Shown here piece by piece: positions 26,350 through 33,618 of a stretch of DNA of 64,000 bases (the stretch's first letter is position 1; every line of letters starts with the position of its first letter). Position numbers and translations under genes: made by a program. Below the pieces are notes generated by a model, which ran no database searches, was not told where the DNA came from, and worked only from the letters and a program-made list of their open reading frames with translations. This DNA is from CALHVX01 sp051027215 (lineage in GTDB: Bacteria; Pseudomonadota; Gammaproteobacteria; Pseudomonadales; Azotimanducaceae): NCBI GenBank assembly GCA_051027215.1, contig JBPCXR010000268.1, positions 1-64,000 of the forward strand, in the 5' to 3' direction.

Positions 26350-27003
26350 ATGCGAATTATCTTGCTGGGACCGCCTGGAGCCGGAAAAGGCACGCAGGCT
26401 CGCTATATTTGCGAAGCCTTTAGCATTCCGCAAATTTCTACGGGAGACATGCTACGTGCTGCAGTGGCGGACGAAACGCCATTGGGTTTGCAAGTAAAGG
26501 CAGTGATGGACTCAGGTGCTTTGGTATCGGACGAAATCATCATCGCTTTGGTTAAAGAACGCATTGCACAGCCCGATTGTGCAAATGGGTTCCTATTTGA
26601 TGGGTTTCCGCGGACGATTCCGCAAGCACAAGCGCTCGTAGAAGCCGCAGTAGAGATCGATTGCGTCGTTGAAATTAAGGTCCCGGACGAAGAGATTGTG
26701 CGACGAATGAGCGGCAGACGGGTGCATATGGCGTCTGGACGCACCTATCACGTCATCTTTAACCCGCCGAAGGTGGAAAATATCGATGATGCGACGGGAG
26801 AAGCGCTAATTCAGCGTGATGATGACGCAGAAGACACTGTGCGCGACCGTTTAGCGGTTTATCACGAACAAACGCATCCGTTAGTGGAGTTTTATCAGTC
26901 GCGTGCTAATGACGACGGTGTAAATGTGCGCTACGTCTCTGTTGATGGGCTAGGTGAAGTCGAAAGCGTTCAAAATGACATCTTTAAAAAGCTGCGAAAC
27001 TAG
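26350..27003 (+). CDS. adk: Adenylate kinase
   Basis: Interconverts ATP and AMP with two ADP. The P-loop GPPGAGKGTQA begins at residue 7. The NMP-binding segment QISTGDMLRAA and the DGFPRTIPQA motif follow, then a long LID domain (about 120-160) without zinc cysteines. At 217 residues it is the long bacterial form. The start is well supported by AAAAGGAG upstream. In related genomes tsaB follows; here a histone-like gene and moeA lie between. Confidence 0.97.
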   Translation: MRIILLGPPGAGKGTQARYICEAFSIPQISTGDMLRAAVADETPLGLQVKAVMDSGALVSDEIIIALVKERIAQPDCANGFLFDGFPRTIPQAQALVEAAVEIDCVVEIKVPDEEIVRRMSGRRVHMASGRTYHVIFNPPKVENIDDATGEALIQRDDDAEDTVRDRLAVYHEQTHPLVEFYQSRANDDGVNVRYVSVDGLGEVESVQNDIFKKLRN

Positions 27004-27360
27004 TAGTGATATTTTTTCTTTTATTCTCTATTATTCGCAACGATTTTTAAGTTGCATACTTGATTCTTCATGTCAATGCAGCTGCTTCGCCAAAGACCGA
27101 GTCAACTCGATCCGAACGCAAAGCAGAGACCGAAGTTAAGAGCTCCGAAACCGGGGCACTTGACCGAAGTGACTTCTAATCAGGCGGCGCAAACACCGAC
27201 GGGATTTGCGTAGTGCTCAGTCAGAGATGGCGCAGTAGACAGCTTGATCAGGGTGACATTGACGGTGATCCAGCAGGGCCTGTGCCTGCAGGGTCCGGGA
27301 CTCAGGTGGTGGGCTTAGGAATCATCATCGCTAACAGTAGGACTACTAAAGGAGACCTGC
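27004..27360. other. 357-base region between adk and the histone-like gene
   Basis: The first 60 bases are strikingly AT-rich (a T-run at 27012-27017, TATTAT at 27029-27034) compared with the rest of the window. A zone with degenerate direct repeats follows (27095-27170), then more ordinary sequence. A 45-codon frame from ATG 27076 to 27213 exists but has no ribosome binding site and no recognisable features. The last bases hold AAAGGAG at 27348-27354, the binding site for the gene at 27361. No tRNA or known RNA gene is recognised; a leader or small RNA is possible. Confidence 0.6.
27095..27170 (+). repeat. Degenerate direct repeats GACCGA(A)GT
   Basis: GACCGA(A)GT starts at 27095, 27128 and 27162, spaced 33 and 34 bases. 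Between these, CCGAA recurs at 27112 and 27145, so five CCGA boxes alternate at 15-, 18-, 15- and 19-base steps. The pattern looks like two and a half degenerate units of about 33 bases upstream of the histone-like gene. Confidence 0.5.
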
Positions 27361-27861
27361 ATGCCGACAAAGAAGAAGGCTGCGGCCAAACGGAAGAAGA
27401 AGGCGAGCAAACGCAAGGCCGTAACTAAACGCAAAGTTGCCAAGAAAAAGACAACCAAGCGTAAAGTTGCAAAGCGTAAAACCGCCAAAAAAGCAGTAAA
27501 ACGCAAGGCCGCCAAGCGCAAGACCGCTAAGCGCAAGACGGCTAAGAGGAAGACTGCAAAGCGTAAAACCGCGAAGCGTAAGACCGCTAAGCGTAAGACG
27601 AAGAAGAAGGCCGCTAAGCGTAAAACCGCGAAGCGCAAGACCGCTAAGCGTAAGACGAAGAAGAAGTCCGCTAAGCGTAAAACCGCGAAGCGCAAGACCG
27701 CTAAGCGTAAGACGAAGAAGAAGTCTGCTAAGCGTAAAACCGCGAAGCGCAAGACCGCTAAGCGTAAGACGAAGAAGAAGACCGCTAAGCGTAAAACCGC
27801 TAAGCGGAAGACTGCTAAGCGTAAAACCGCGAAGCGGAAAACTGCGCGTAAGCGTCGTTAA
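27361..27861 (+). CDS. Histone H1-like Lys/Arg-rich DNA-binding protein
   Basis: A 166-residue protein made almost only of Lys, Arg, Thr and Ala, with a few Val and Ser. After an N-terminal stretch rich in KKK and KRK it becomes a near-perfect run of KRKTA pentads, broken at intervals by KKKSA or KKKTA, and ends KTARKRR. It resembles bacterial H1-like proteins such as AlgP and Hc1, which bind DNA without sequence preference and compact the nucleoid. It has no folded domain, so function is inferred from composition. The gene has a strong AAAGGAG site and its own terminator, and contains 57-bp DNA repeats. Confidence 0.85.
   Translation: MPTKKKAAAKRKKKASKRKAVTKRKVAKKKTTKRKVAKRKTAKKAVKRKAAKRKTAKRKTAKRKTAKRKTAKRKTAKRKTKKKAAKRKTAKRKTAKRKTKKKSAKRKTAKRKTAKRKTKKKSAKRKTAKRKTAKRKTKKKTAKRKTAKRKTAKRKTAKRKTARKRR
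27544..27828. repeat. 57-bp tandem repeats inside the histone-like gene
   Basis: Five consecutive 57-bp units (19 codons each) start at 27544, 27601, 27658, 27715 and 27772. The three central units are nearly identical: the second differs from the first, and the third from the second, by one base each, both in codon 4. The outer units have diverged more. The length is a multiple of three, so gain or loss of a unit keeps the frame. Confidence 0.95.
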
Positions 27862-27864
27862 CTA

Positions 27865-27900
27865 AGACGCTTTGCGTCTCACTGTCGCCTTGCGACGGTG
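27865..27900 (+). other. Two hairpins after the histone-like gene
   Basis: The first is AGACGC/GCGTCT with a TTT loop (27865-27879). The second is a 9-bp stem with one G-T pair closing a CTT loop (27880-27900). Both lie between the stop codon at 27861 and the T-run terminator. They may protect the 3' end of the message or bind a protein. Confidence 0.6.
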
Positions 27901-27903
27901 AAG

Positions 27904-27928
27904 AAAGCGCCCTTCGGGGCGCTTTTTT
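27904..27928 (+). terminator. Rho-independent terminator
   Basis: An 8-bp stem AAGCGCCC/GGGCGCTT (27905-27924) closes a TTCG tetraloop and runs into a tract of six T (27923-27928). It ends the histone-like transcript. A weaker T-tract on the other strand could let it also stop transcription coming from moeA. Confidence 0.92.
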
Positions 27929-27994
27929 GTGTCTGATCCTTGTTTAATCGTAGAAAAACGCCCGCTTTGCAAAGGCACAACGACCCAACTCGCG

Positions 27995-29206
27995 TCAAAG
28001 TAAGCCTTGAAAGGGCAATACTTCGACGATTCTCCCGCTTTCTGCGTTTCCCCAGCTCTTTTGCAACCTTATTAAGCAATTCGCTTCCCTAAAAGAAGCT
28101 AGTCGGTTTGAACTCTGGTCGCCGGTGGGGGTGACTGTGGTGATGCCCGCCGCGGATGACAAGTAACCTCTTTGGAATTCTTCGCGACCGGATTTGTGTT
28201 GAATATCTTTAGTCAGTGTCGCCGTCGTGGTAACTACAGGCTCCTCTTGCGCACCAGCAAGCGCCAATATGGCGGGCTGGGCCAGCAGGAGAAAAGTGAC
28301 GGCGGTGGAAACCGGATTCCCGGGTAATCCAAGATACCAGGCATCGCCTAAGCGACCGAATGCAAGTGGTTTGCCTGGTTTGACGTTCAATTGCCAAAAG
28401 TTCAAAGCACCGTCGTTGCGAACGATCTCGGTGAGATGGTCTGCATCGCCGACGGACACGCCGCCGCTGGTGATAATGAGATCAGCACTGCTGGCGTCCG
28501 CCAGCGCTCGACGAATGACTTGCGGGTCATCAGCTAGCCGACCACCGTCCAGTACCGTCACTGGTAGGGCGCGAATAAGTGCACGCAACAACAGCCGGTT
28601 GGAATCGTAAATCTGTCCCGGGCCAAGTGGCGAGCCTGGTTGAATCAGCTCATCGCCGCTCGAGAAGATTGCCACTGTTGGCTTTCGGCGGACCTGAACC
28701 TGGTCGATGCCGCAAGCAGCAAGCCAACTGAGCATGAATGGGTTGAGGCGCACACCGGCCTCAATCAGAGGCTGACCAGAGCCGACGTCGTGGCCAATGG
28801 CGCGAATGTTGTCACCGGGGTTGGGTGCTTGGGCTATTGTCAATCGATCGTCGTCGAGCATTGTCTGCTCTTGGATGACCACCGTGTCCGTGTCTTCTGG
28901 GACCATTGCGCCGGTGGTGATTCTGACGCACTGTTGTGAACCAACAGCGCCAGAAAACGGATGCCCCGCCAGTGCGGTACCAACCAATTGCAGCGGTAAG
29001 GCTTGGTCGTAAAGCGCGCTGTTGTAGGCATAGCCGTCCATGGCTGAACTGGCGAATGGTGGCAAGCTCAGCGGGGCAGTTACCGAGCACGCCAGCACGC
29101 GGTTCCAGGCGTCTTCGGTTTTCACGGTTTCGGTCTTTGCCACAGCGTCGATTGCTGTACGAATCTCGGAAACGGCTTGTTCTAGATCTAGGCGCGGTAT
29201 ACTCAA
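27995..29206 (-). CDS. moeA: Molybdopterin molybdenumtransferase MoeA
   Basis: Inserts molybdate into adenylylated molybdopterin to form molybdenum cofactor. The segments FASSAMDGYAY, IFSSGDEL, TSGGVSVGDADH and YLGLPGNPVST are family hallmarks. At 403 residues it is normal. It is convergent with the histone-like gene and divergent from tsaB. No other molybdenum cofactor gene is in the window, and its place between adk and tsaB looks like an insertion into an older gene order. Confidence 0.94.
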   Translation of the reverse strand: MSIPRLDLEQAVSEIRTAIDAVAKTETVKTEDAWNRVLACSVTAPLSLPPFASSAMDGYAYNSALYDQALPLQLVGTALAGHPFSGAVGSQQCVRITTGAMVPEDTDTVVIQEQTMLDDDRLTIAQAPNPGDNIRAIGHDVGSGQPLIEAGVRLNPFMLSWLAACGIDQVQVRRKPTVAIFSSGDELIQPGSPLGPGQIYDSNRLLLRALIRALPVTVLDGGRLADDPQVIRRALADASSADLIITSGGVSVGDADHLTEIVRNDGALNFWQLNVKPGKPLAFGRLGDAWYLGLPGNPVSTAVTFLLLAQPAILALAGAQEEPVVTTTATLTKDIQHKSGREEFQRGYLSSAAGITTVTPTGDQSSNRLASFREANCLIRLQKSWGNAESGRIVEVLPFQGLL

Positions 29207-29255
29207 CGGTCAGTCTCGCTGTGTTCAGACGAATATCATAAACCCGAAATTGCCA

Positions 29256-29990
29256 GTGAACTGGACTGATGCCGCTGTTTTGGCTGTGGAAACCTCATCC
29301 TCCAGATGTTGCGTCGCGTTGCGAGCTGCGGGTGAGCTGTATTGTGAAGATGTAGAGGCGGAGCGTTCGCATAAGGAAATGCTGCTGCCTATGATTAATC
29401 GGCTATGTCAGCAGGCACAGATTGAGGTACGCCAGCTAGAGGCCATCGCTTGTGGCGCTGGTCCCGGATCCTTCACTGGTGTGCGCATCGGCGTCGCCGC
29501 CGTGCAAGCGTTGGCCTTGGTTGCCCAGTGCCCGGTGCTCATGGTGAATTCATTGGATGTGCTGGCAACGGCTGCCCAGCGGAGCGTGCCTCAAGCAAAC
29601 TGGCAGAACGCTGTCGTGCTTTGTGCACGGCGCTCTCGGGGCCAAGCATACTATGTTGCCGGCTACACGTTTGCGCAGAGCACTGCGTCCGCGGAGCTAG
29701 AACGCTCACCCATGGCACTGTGCACAAACCTGCAGGAATTTCGAGCTTGGACTGAGTCGTTGGCTGACGAGTTCGCAGGCGAGCAGCGCTTCTGTGGAGA
29801 ACGCCCCCCGTGGTTAGCTGGTGCCCAGTGCGCTGATTTAAGCGCTACCGCGGTTGTTCCCAGTGCCCACAACACCATGCAGGTAGCTCTGCTCGGCTTA
29901 GCCGCTGGCAGTTACGTAGCCCCCGCAGCCGCGTTGCCGATATATTTGCCGGAAGATTCACCTTGGCAGCGCCAGCAGAGCGATTCTTGA
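29256..29990 (+). CDS. tsaB: tRNA t6A modification factor TsaB
   Basis: Forms the complex with TsaD and TsaE that adds threonylcarbamoyl to A37 of tRNAs reading ANN codons. The ASKHA-fold segments are AVETSSSRCCVAL, the ERSHKEMLLPMI segment and GPGSFTGVRIG. The frame is open upstream to 29040 inside moeA, but the family N-terminus fits GTG 29256 (244 residues) or TTG 29250. No good ribosome binding site is visible. The C-terminal part is less conserved, as usual. Confidence 0.92.
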   Translation: MNWTDAAVLAVETSSSRCCVALRAAGELYCEDVEAERSHKEMLLPMINRLCQQAQIEVRQLEAIACGAGPGSFTGVRIGVAAVQALALVAQCPVLMVNSLDVLATAAQRSVPQANWQNAVVLCARRSRGQAYYVAGYTFAQSTASAELERSPMALCTNLQEFRAWTESLADEFAGEQRFCGERPPWLAGAQCADLSATAVVPSAHNTMQVALLGLAAGSYVAPAAALPIYLPEDSPWQRQQSDS

Positions 29991-30014
29991 GGTGCGCGCT
30001 ATACTCCAATTTGC

Positions 30015-30296
30015 ATGAGTCTAATCACTGGCATCTCTGTTCCAGCTGCACCAGCCGCGCCTTCCCGTGGTTCGGCGCCTGGGCTGCTGCCCAAAGGTGC
30101 AGCTCAGGAGCTACGAGCACTGCCTGGCGAGGCAACTGCGGCATCGCCTGTGGATTATCTCGGAGCGACCGCGGGTGCAACTTTGCGACGTTTATCCGCG
30201 CACTCGAGCCCAGCGAGAAGCGCGTTGTGGCTCTATGATGTAACACAATCCGGCACATCTCCCAGAGCCGGGCAGCGCGTCGATTTGCAGATTTGA
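30015..30296 (+). CDS. Small protein of unknown function
   Basis: A 93-residue protein between tsaB and rsmJ that I do not recognise. The first half is rich in Ala, Pro and Gly and looks disordered. The second half (LGATAGATLRRLSAHSS, then ALWLYDVTQSGTSPRAGQRVDLQI in two parts) could form one helix and a strand. It has no signal peptide or membrane segment. Support comes from a 24-base gap after tsaB, an ATG start and a four-base TTGA overlap with rsmJ. Part of the antisense strand is also open, so caution is needed. Confidence 0.55.
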   Translation: MSLITGISVPAAPAAPSRGSAPGLLPKGAAQELRALPGEATAASPVDYLGATAGATLRRLSAHSSPARSALWLYDVTQSGTSPRAGQRVDLQI

Positions 30297-31057
30297 CGAA
30301 CGTCGAGCTGTATTGTGAACCGGACGATTCCGCCGCTGTCGAGGCATATGCCGAGCACTTCACCCTGCGCGCCGTGTCTCGCGCCCAGTGGCCAGATCTG
30401 GCTGGTAAGGAAACGAACTGGTGGCTGCAGTACCGCGAGCAGCGCTTGCGCCTGTGTCGTGGCGCGGATGCGAAGGGCGTATGCGTTGATCCTGCAGAGG
30501 TTCGACGGCGCGCGGTTCGTAGCTCTGAGCTGGCTCGCGCTTGTGGTCTAGCTGGTGGTCGCAACGGTTTAAGAGACAGAGTCTGTTCACTACTTGACGG
30601 CACCTGTGGCTGGGGGGTCGATGCGCTAACGCTTGCTCAGCTGGGCGCTGAGGTCACTATGCTCGAGCACTCTGCTGTGGTTTGGGCGCTGGCCAATGAT
30701 CTGTTGCAAACTCAAGCTGCGTTGCCGGTCACCCTGCATCATGCTGAGCTGAGTCAGTGGTTGGTGCAGCAAGAGCCGGGAAGGTTTGACGTGATATACC
30801 TGGATCCCATGTTTCCAGCGCGCAACAAGACGGCGGCTCCAAATAAGCGGCTGCAATACTTGGCTGCGCTGGTAGCTGCAGCGCCCCTGCCCATGGCCTC
30901 GACCCTAGACGAATGGCTGGCACTTTGCCGCCGCCATGCGCGCGCACGCGTGGTATTGAAGCGCCGTCGCAATGACCCGCCGTTGGCTCAAGCACCTAGC
31001 TGGCAAATACAGGGTCGCAGCATCCGCTACGACGTCTACAGGCCCACCCAGCCGTAG
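30293..31057 (+). CDS. rsmJ: 16S rRNA m2G1516 methyltransferase RsmJ
   Basis: Methylates G1516 of 16S rRNA with S-adenosylmethionine. The cofactor motif LLDGTCGWGVDALTLAQLG lies near residue 100, the acidic residue EH near 125 and the catalytic motif IYLDPMFPARNKTA near 165. The length of 254 residues is standard. The start is TTG 30293, overlapping the previous stop. It is convergent with plsB, 35 bases away. Confidence 0.92.
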   Translation: MTNVELYCEPDDSAAVEAYAEHFTLRAVSRAQWPDLAGKETNWWLQYREQRLRLCRGADAKGVCVDPAEVRRRAVRSSELARACGLAGGRNGLRDRVCSLLDGTCGWGVDALTLAQLGAEVTMLEHSAVVWALANDLLQTQAALPVTLHHAELSQWLVQQEPGRFDVIYLDPMFPARNKTAAPNKRLQYLAALVAAAPLPMASTLDEWLALCRRHARARVVLKRRRNDPPLAQAPSWQIQGRSIRYDVYRPTQP

Positions 31058-31092
31058 TTACAGCATGATCGAAGGGCGGCTCGTGAGCTATT

Positions 31093-33534
31093 TCATGCTC
31101 GCAGCACTGACTGCTGGAAGCTCACATCGATAACCGAGCCAGAGGCTCGCATAACGTCTAGTACGGTCTGAGTGGGACACAGCCCGCCGTCGTCGCTTTC
31201 TCGAACCAGGCCGCGCTCGATGAGTGCTGCGATGAAACCGTCGAACAATCTCTCATCGAAAAATTCCGGTGAATTCAATCCCAACAGGCGCGACAATTTC
31301 TTGGCTACCCGCTGACTGCGAAGACGCAAGTTTTCGGAGTCAAGCTCCCCTGGCTGAGCTCGAGTGAGCTGGGCGATGACGATGTACATTCGCTCGAGAA
31401 TTTGTGATACCACCTGGCCCAGCAGCGCTAGACGCTGAGCGTTCGGGTCGGTGACCTCGGGAGGGCGTAGTTGCTCGCTGTCTGCCTTGAGCAAACCGAC
31501 GGCAACTAAGTGATCAATCCAACGATCATAAGCACCCTCATCCACCAGCGTGCTCAGCTCTAGGGCTAGGAATGGAAAAAGCGTAGCCAGCATTGCTCGC
31601 AGTCGCTGGCGCTCTATGGGTCGCCGACGTTTGACGACTAGGCACGCGATCAGCGCCGGTAGCGCCAAAGTGTGGGTTACATTGTTGCGATACCAGGTCA
31701 TTAATACAGCCGTGTAAGGGTCGTGGCTGACAAGCTCACCAAACTCAGTGGCTTCTTTTTGGGCAAATCCCAGACGCACCACTTCGTCAATGGCCTGAGC
31801 GCCGTCAAACTCCGGTAGTAAGTAGTTGTGGTGCTGGCCATCCATACGTAGCAGCTGTTGGTACAGGTCGATCTGACTGGTCAGCAGCTCGCATTCGATG
31901 GCAAGCCGGGGTGTCGCCAGGGTGACTAAAGCGACCATGTTCACCGGATTTAGCACTGCGGCCTCGTTGATGGCGGCCATGAGCGATTCGCCCAGTCTGG
32001 TGTGCCGCTCGGCGTCGCTTCCTGGGTTCGTTTCGAGCCACTGCTCCAAGCTAATTGGCGTCCCGACATTGACGATGACTTTGCCAAAATTCTGCCGTAT
32101 CAGGCGCACGTTGCGGAGTACGTCGGTGAAGTTTTCCTTATGTTTACGGCCGCCCCGAAGCTGCTCGTGGTAGGCATTGGCTTCAATGAGCTTTTCGTAG
32201 CTGAAATAGACTGGAACGAAAGACACCGGCCGTGGAATGCCACGACGGTAGTGATCCAGTGTCATCCGTAACAGCCCCGTCCTCGCGGGCAACAACCGAC
32301 CTGTGCGGCTGCGGCCACCTTCGGGGAAGAACTCCACACAGTGTCCCCGGCGATAAACCTGGTACAAATATTCGGAGAACACCGCGGTATAAAGCGCGTC
32401 GTCGCGAAAGCTGCGGCGCATAAAAAATGCGCCACCGCGGCGCAAGATATTACCGATCACTGGGATGTCTAGATTGTCGCCTGCAGCAATGTGCGGAATC
32501 ATTCGACCGTGTTGAAACAACAGATAGGACAGCAATAGATAATCTACGTGGCTACGATGAGAAGGCACGTAGATTATCGTGTGGCCCTCGATATTCTGCG
32601 AGAGCCCGTCTAAGCCCTGAATTTCTACGCCGTCGTAGATGCGGTTCCAAAACCAGCGCAGCAGACGCTCTAGGACCCGCACGGTGGCATAGGACATGTT
32701 CGAGAAGATGCTGCGCGTGTGCTTCTGGGCTGCCCGGTTCAGACCTTTGCCCGTACGTGTGCGTCGGCGCTCGCTGTCTTTGCTGTCGGCGTTGGCACTG
32801 TCCTGGGTCAGGCGGGCGATGGTCTCACGAACTCGGCGGCTATCGACGACTTGGCTGGAGAGCGTGCGACGGTGGGAAAAATCCGGCCCCATTGCCGATA
32901 GCCTTAGGTCTCGCAACTGCACTCTTAGCAATCTAGCGGTGCGACGCAATAGGCGTGGTGGGTCGAGCTCAGCGTCAGCGAGCTCTGACAACGGCAGTGC
33001 TCGACCGAAGCTGACGACGATGTCGCGGCGATTAAACAGCAGGTTTAGAAAACGGCGTAGCCGCGAAGTTACTGCCCAGTTCTCCGAAAGCATCAATCGC
33101 CATAATGATCCCTCGCGATTCGGAGCGCGTCCCCATTGGACCATGACGGGTACCAGCGCGGCTGGCTGGTCATTGCGACTGCGTGCCGCAAGTGTGCCCG
33201 CGGTGTCGAGGATGCGGGTCATACGTTGCGAGTGGCGGGTCATGGTGTTGCGCCGCAATAGGCCCTTGCCTGGTCGATTGAGAAAGAAAAAGCGGCGGGC
33301 TTCTGTGTGTTCCCCCAGTGTTATCGCGGATAGCGGCCCGGCGATACCCTGTTCCGCACACATGAGGTCCAACACGATGATGTCAGACAGGGAACGATTG
33401 CCGAGCACGTAGATCTGCTGCTCGGAATCTGATAGGGGTGGTTTGCTACCGAGTTTCGGCCGAGCGATGCGCTCGATCACCGCGCGCGAGAGACGGTAGC
33501 GCAATGAGCGCGCGTGATTGCCAGCGACGCTCAC
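31093..33534 (-). CDS. plsB: Glycerol-3-phosphate 1-O-acyltransferase PlsB
   Basis: An inner-membrane enzyme that puts the first acyl chain on glycerol 3-phosphate for phospholipid synthesis. The acyltransferase boxes are HRSHVD (His326, Asp331), then GGAFFMRRSF, FPEGGRSRTGRLL and the VPVYFSYEKLIE segment. At 813 residues it is full length. GTG 33534 is the apparent start. It is the last gene of the minus-strand run, 84 bases after gspD. Long plus-strand frames over it are shadows. Confidence 0.95.
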   Translation of the reverse strand: MSVAGNHARSLRYRLSRAVIERIARPKLGSKPPLSDSEQQIYVLGNRSLSDIIVLDLMCAEQGIAGPLSAITLGEHTEARRFFFLNRPGKGLLRRNTMTRHSQRMTRILDTAGTLAARSRNDQPAALVPVMVQWGRAPNREGSLWRLMLSENWAVTSRLRRFLNLLFNRRDIVVSFGRALPLSELADAELDPPRLLRRTARLLRVQLRDLRLSAMGPDFSHRRTLSSQVVDSRRVRETIARLTQDSANADSKDSERRRTRTGKGLNRAAQKHTRSIFSNMSYATVRVLERLLRWFWNRIYDGVEIQGLDGLSQNIEGHTIIYVPSHRSHVDYLLLSYLLFQHGRMIPHIAAGDNLDIPVIGNILRRGGAFFMRRSFRDDALYTAVFSEYLYQVYRRGHCVEFFPEGGRSRTGRLLPARTGLLRMTLDHYRRGIPRPVSFVPVYFSYEKLIEANAYHEQLRGGRKHKENFTDVLRNVRLIRQNFGKVIVNVGTPISLEQWLETNPGSDAERHTRLGESLMAAINEAAVLNPVNMVALVTLATPRLAIECELLTSQIDLYQQLLRMDGQHHNYLLPEFDGAQAIDEVVRLGFAQKEATEFGELVSHDPYTAVLMTWYRNNVTHTLALPALIACLVVKRRRPIERQRLRAMLATLFPFLALELSTLVDEGAYDRWIDHLVAVGLLKADSEQLRPPEVTDPNAQRLALLGQVVSQILERMYIVIAQLTRAQPGELDSENLRLRSQRVAKKLSRLLGLNSPEFFDERLFDGFIAALIERGLVRESDDGGLCPTQTVLDVMRASGSVIDVSFQQSVLRA

Positions 33535-33618
33535 AAGCGCTATGAATTCACGGCGAAAGATTCAACCCGGGAGCTGGCGGCAGATGACGGCCGGTAGCCC
33601 TCGTCGTTACTGAGGGCT

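Noticed and set aside
27213..27428. A 71-codon plus-strand frame overlapping the start of the histone-like gene
   Set aside because: It lacks a ribosome binding site, and its end is the histone-like gene read in another frame.
27315..27752. A long minus-strand frame with LRLAVLRFAVLR repeats opposite the histone-like gene
   Set aside because: Its periodicity is only the reverse complement of the KRKTA codons; there is no ribosome site or sensible membrane pattern.
27544..27828. Regular repeats that might suggest a CRISPR array
   Set aside because: The repeats are directly tandem, without unique spacers, and encode protein in frame.
32427..33412. Two long plus-strand frames opposite plsB
   Set aside because: Composition rich in Arg, Ser and Cys without motifs, opposite a well-supported acyltransferase.
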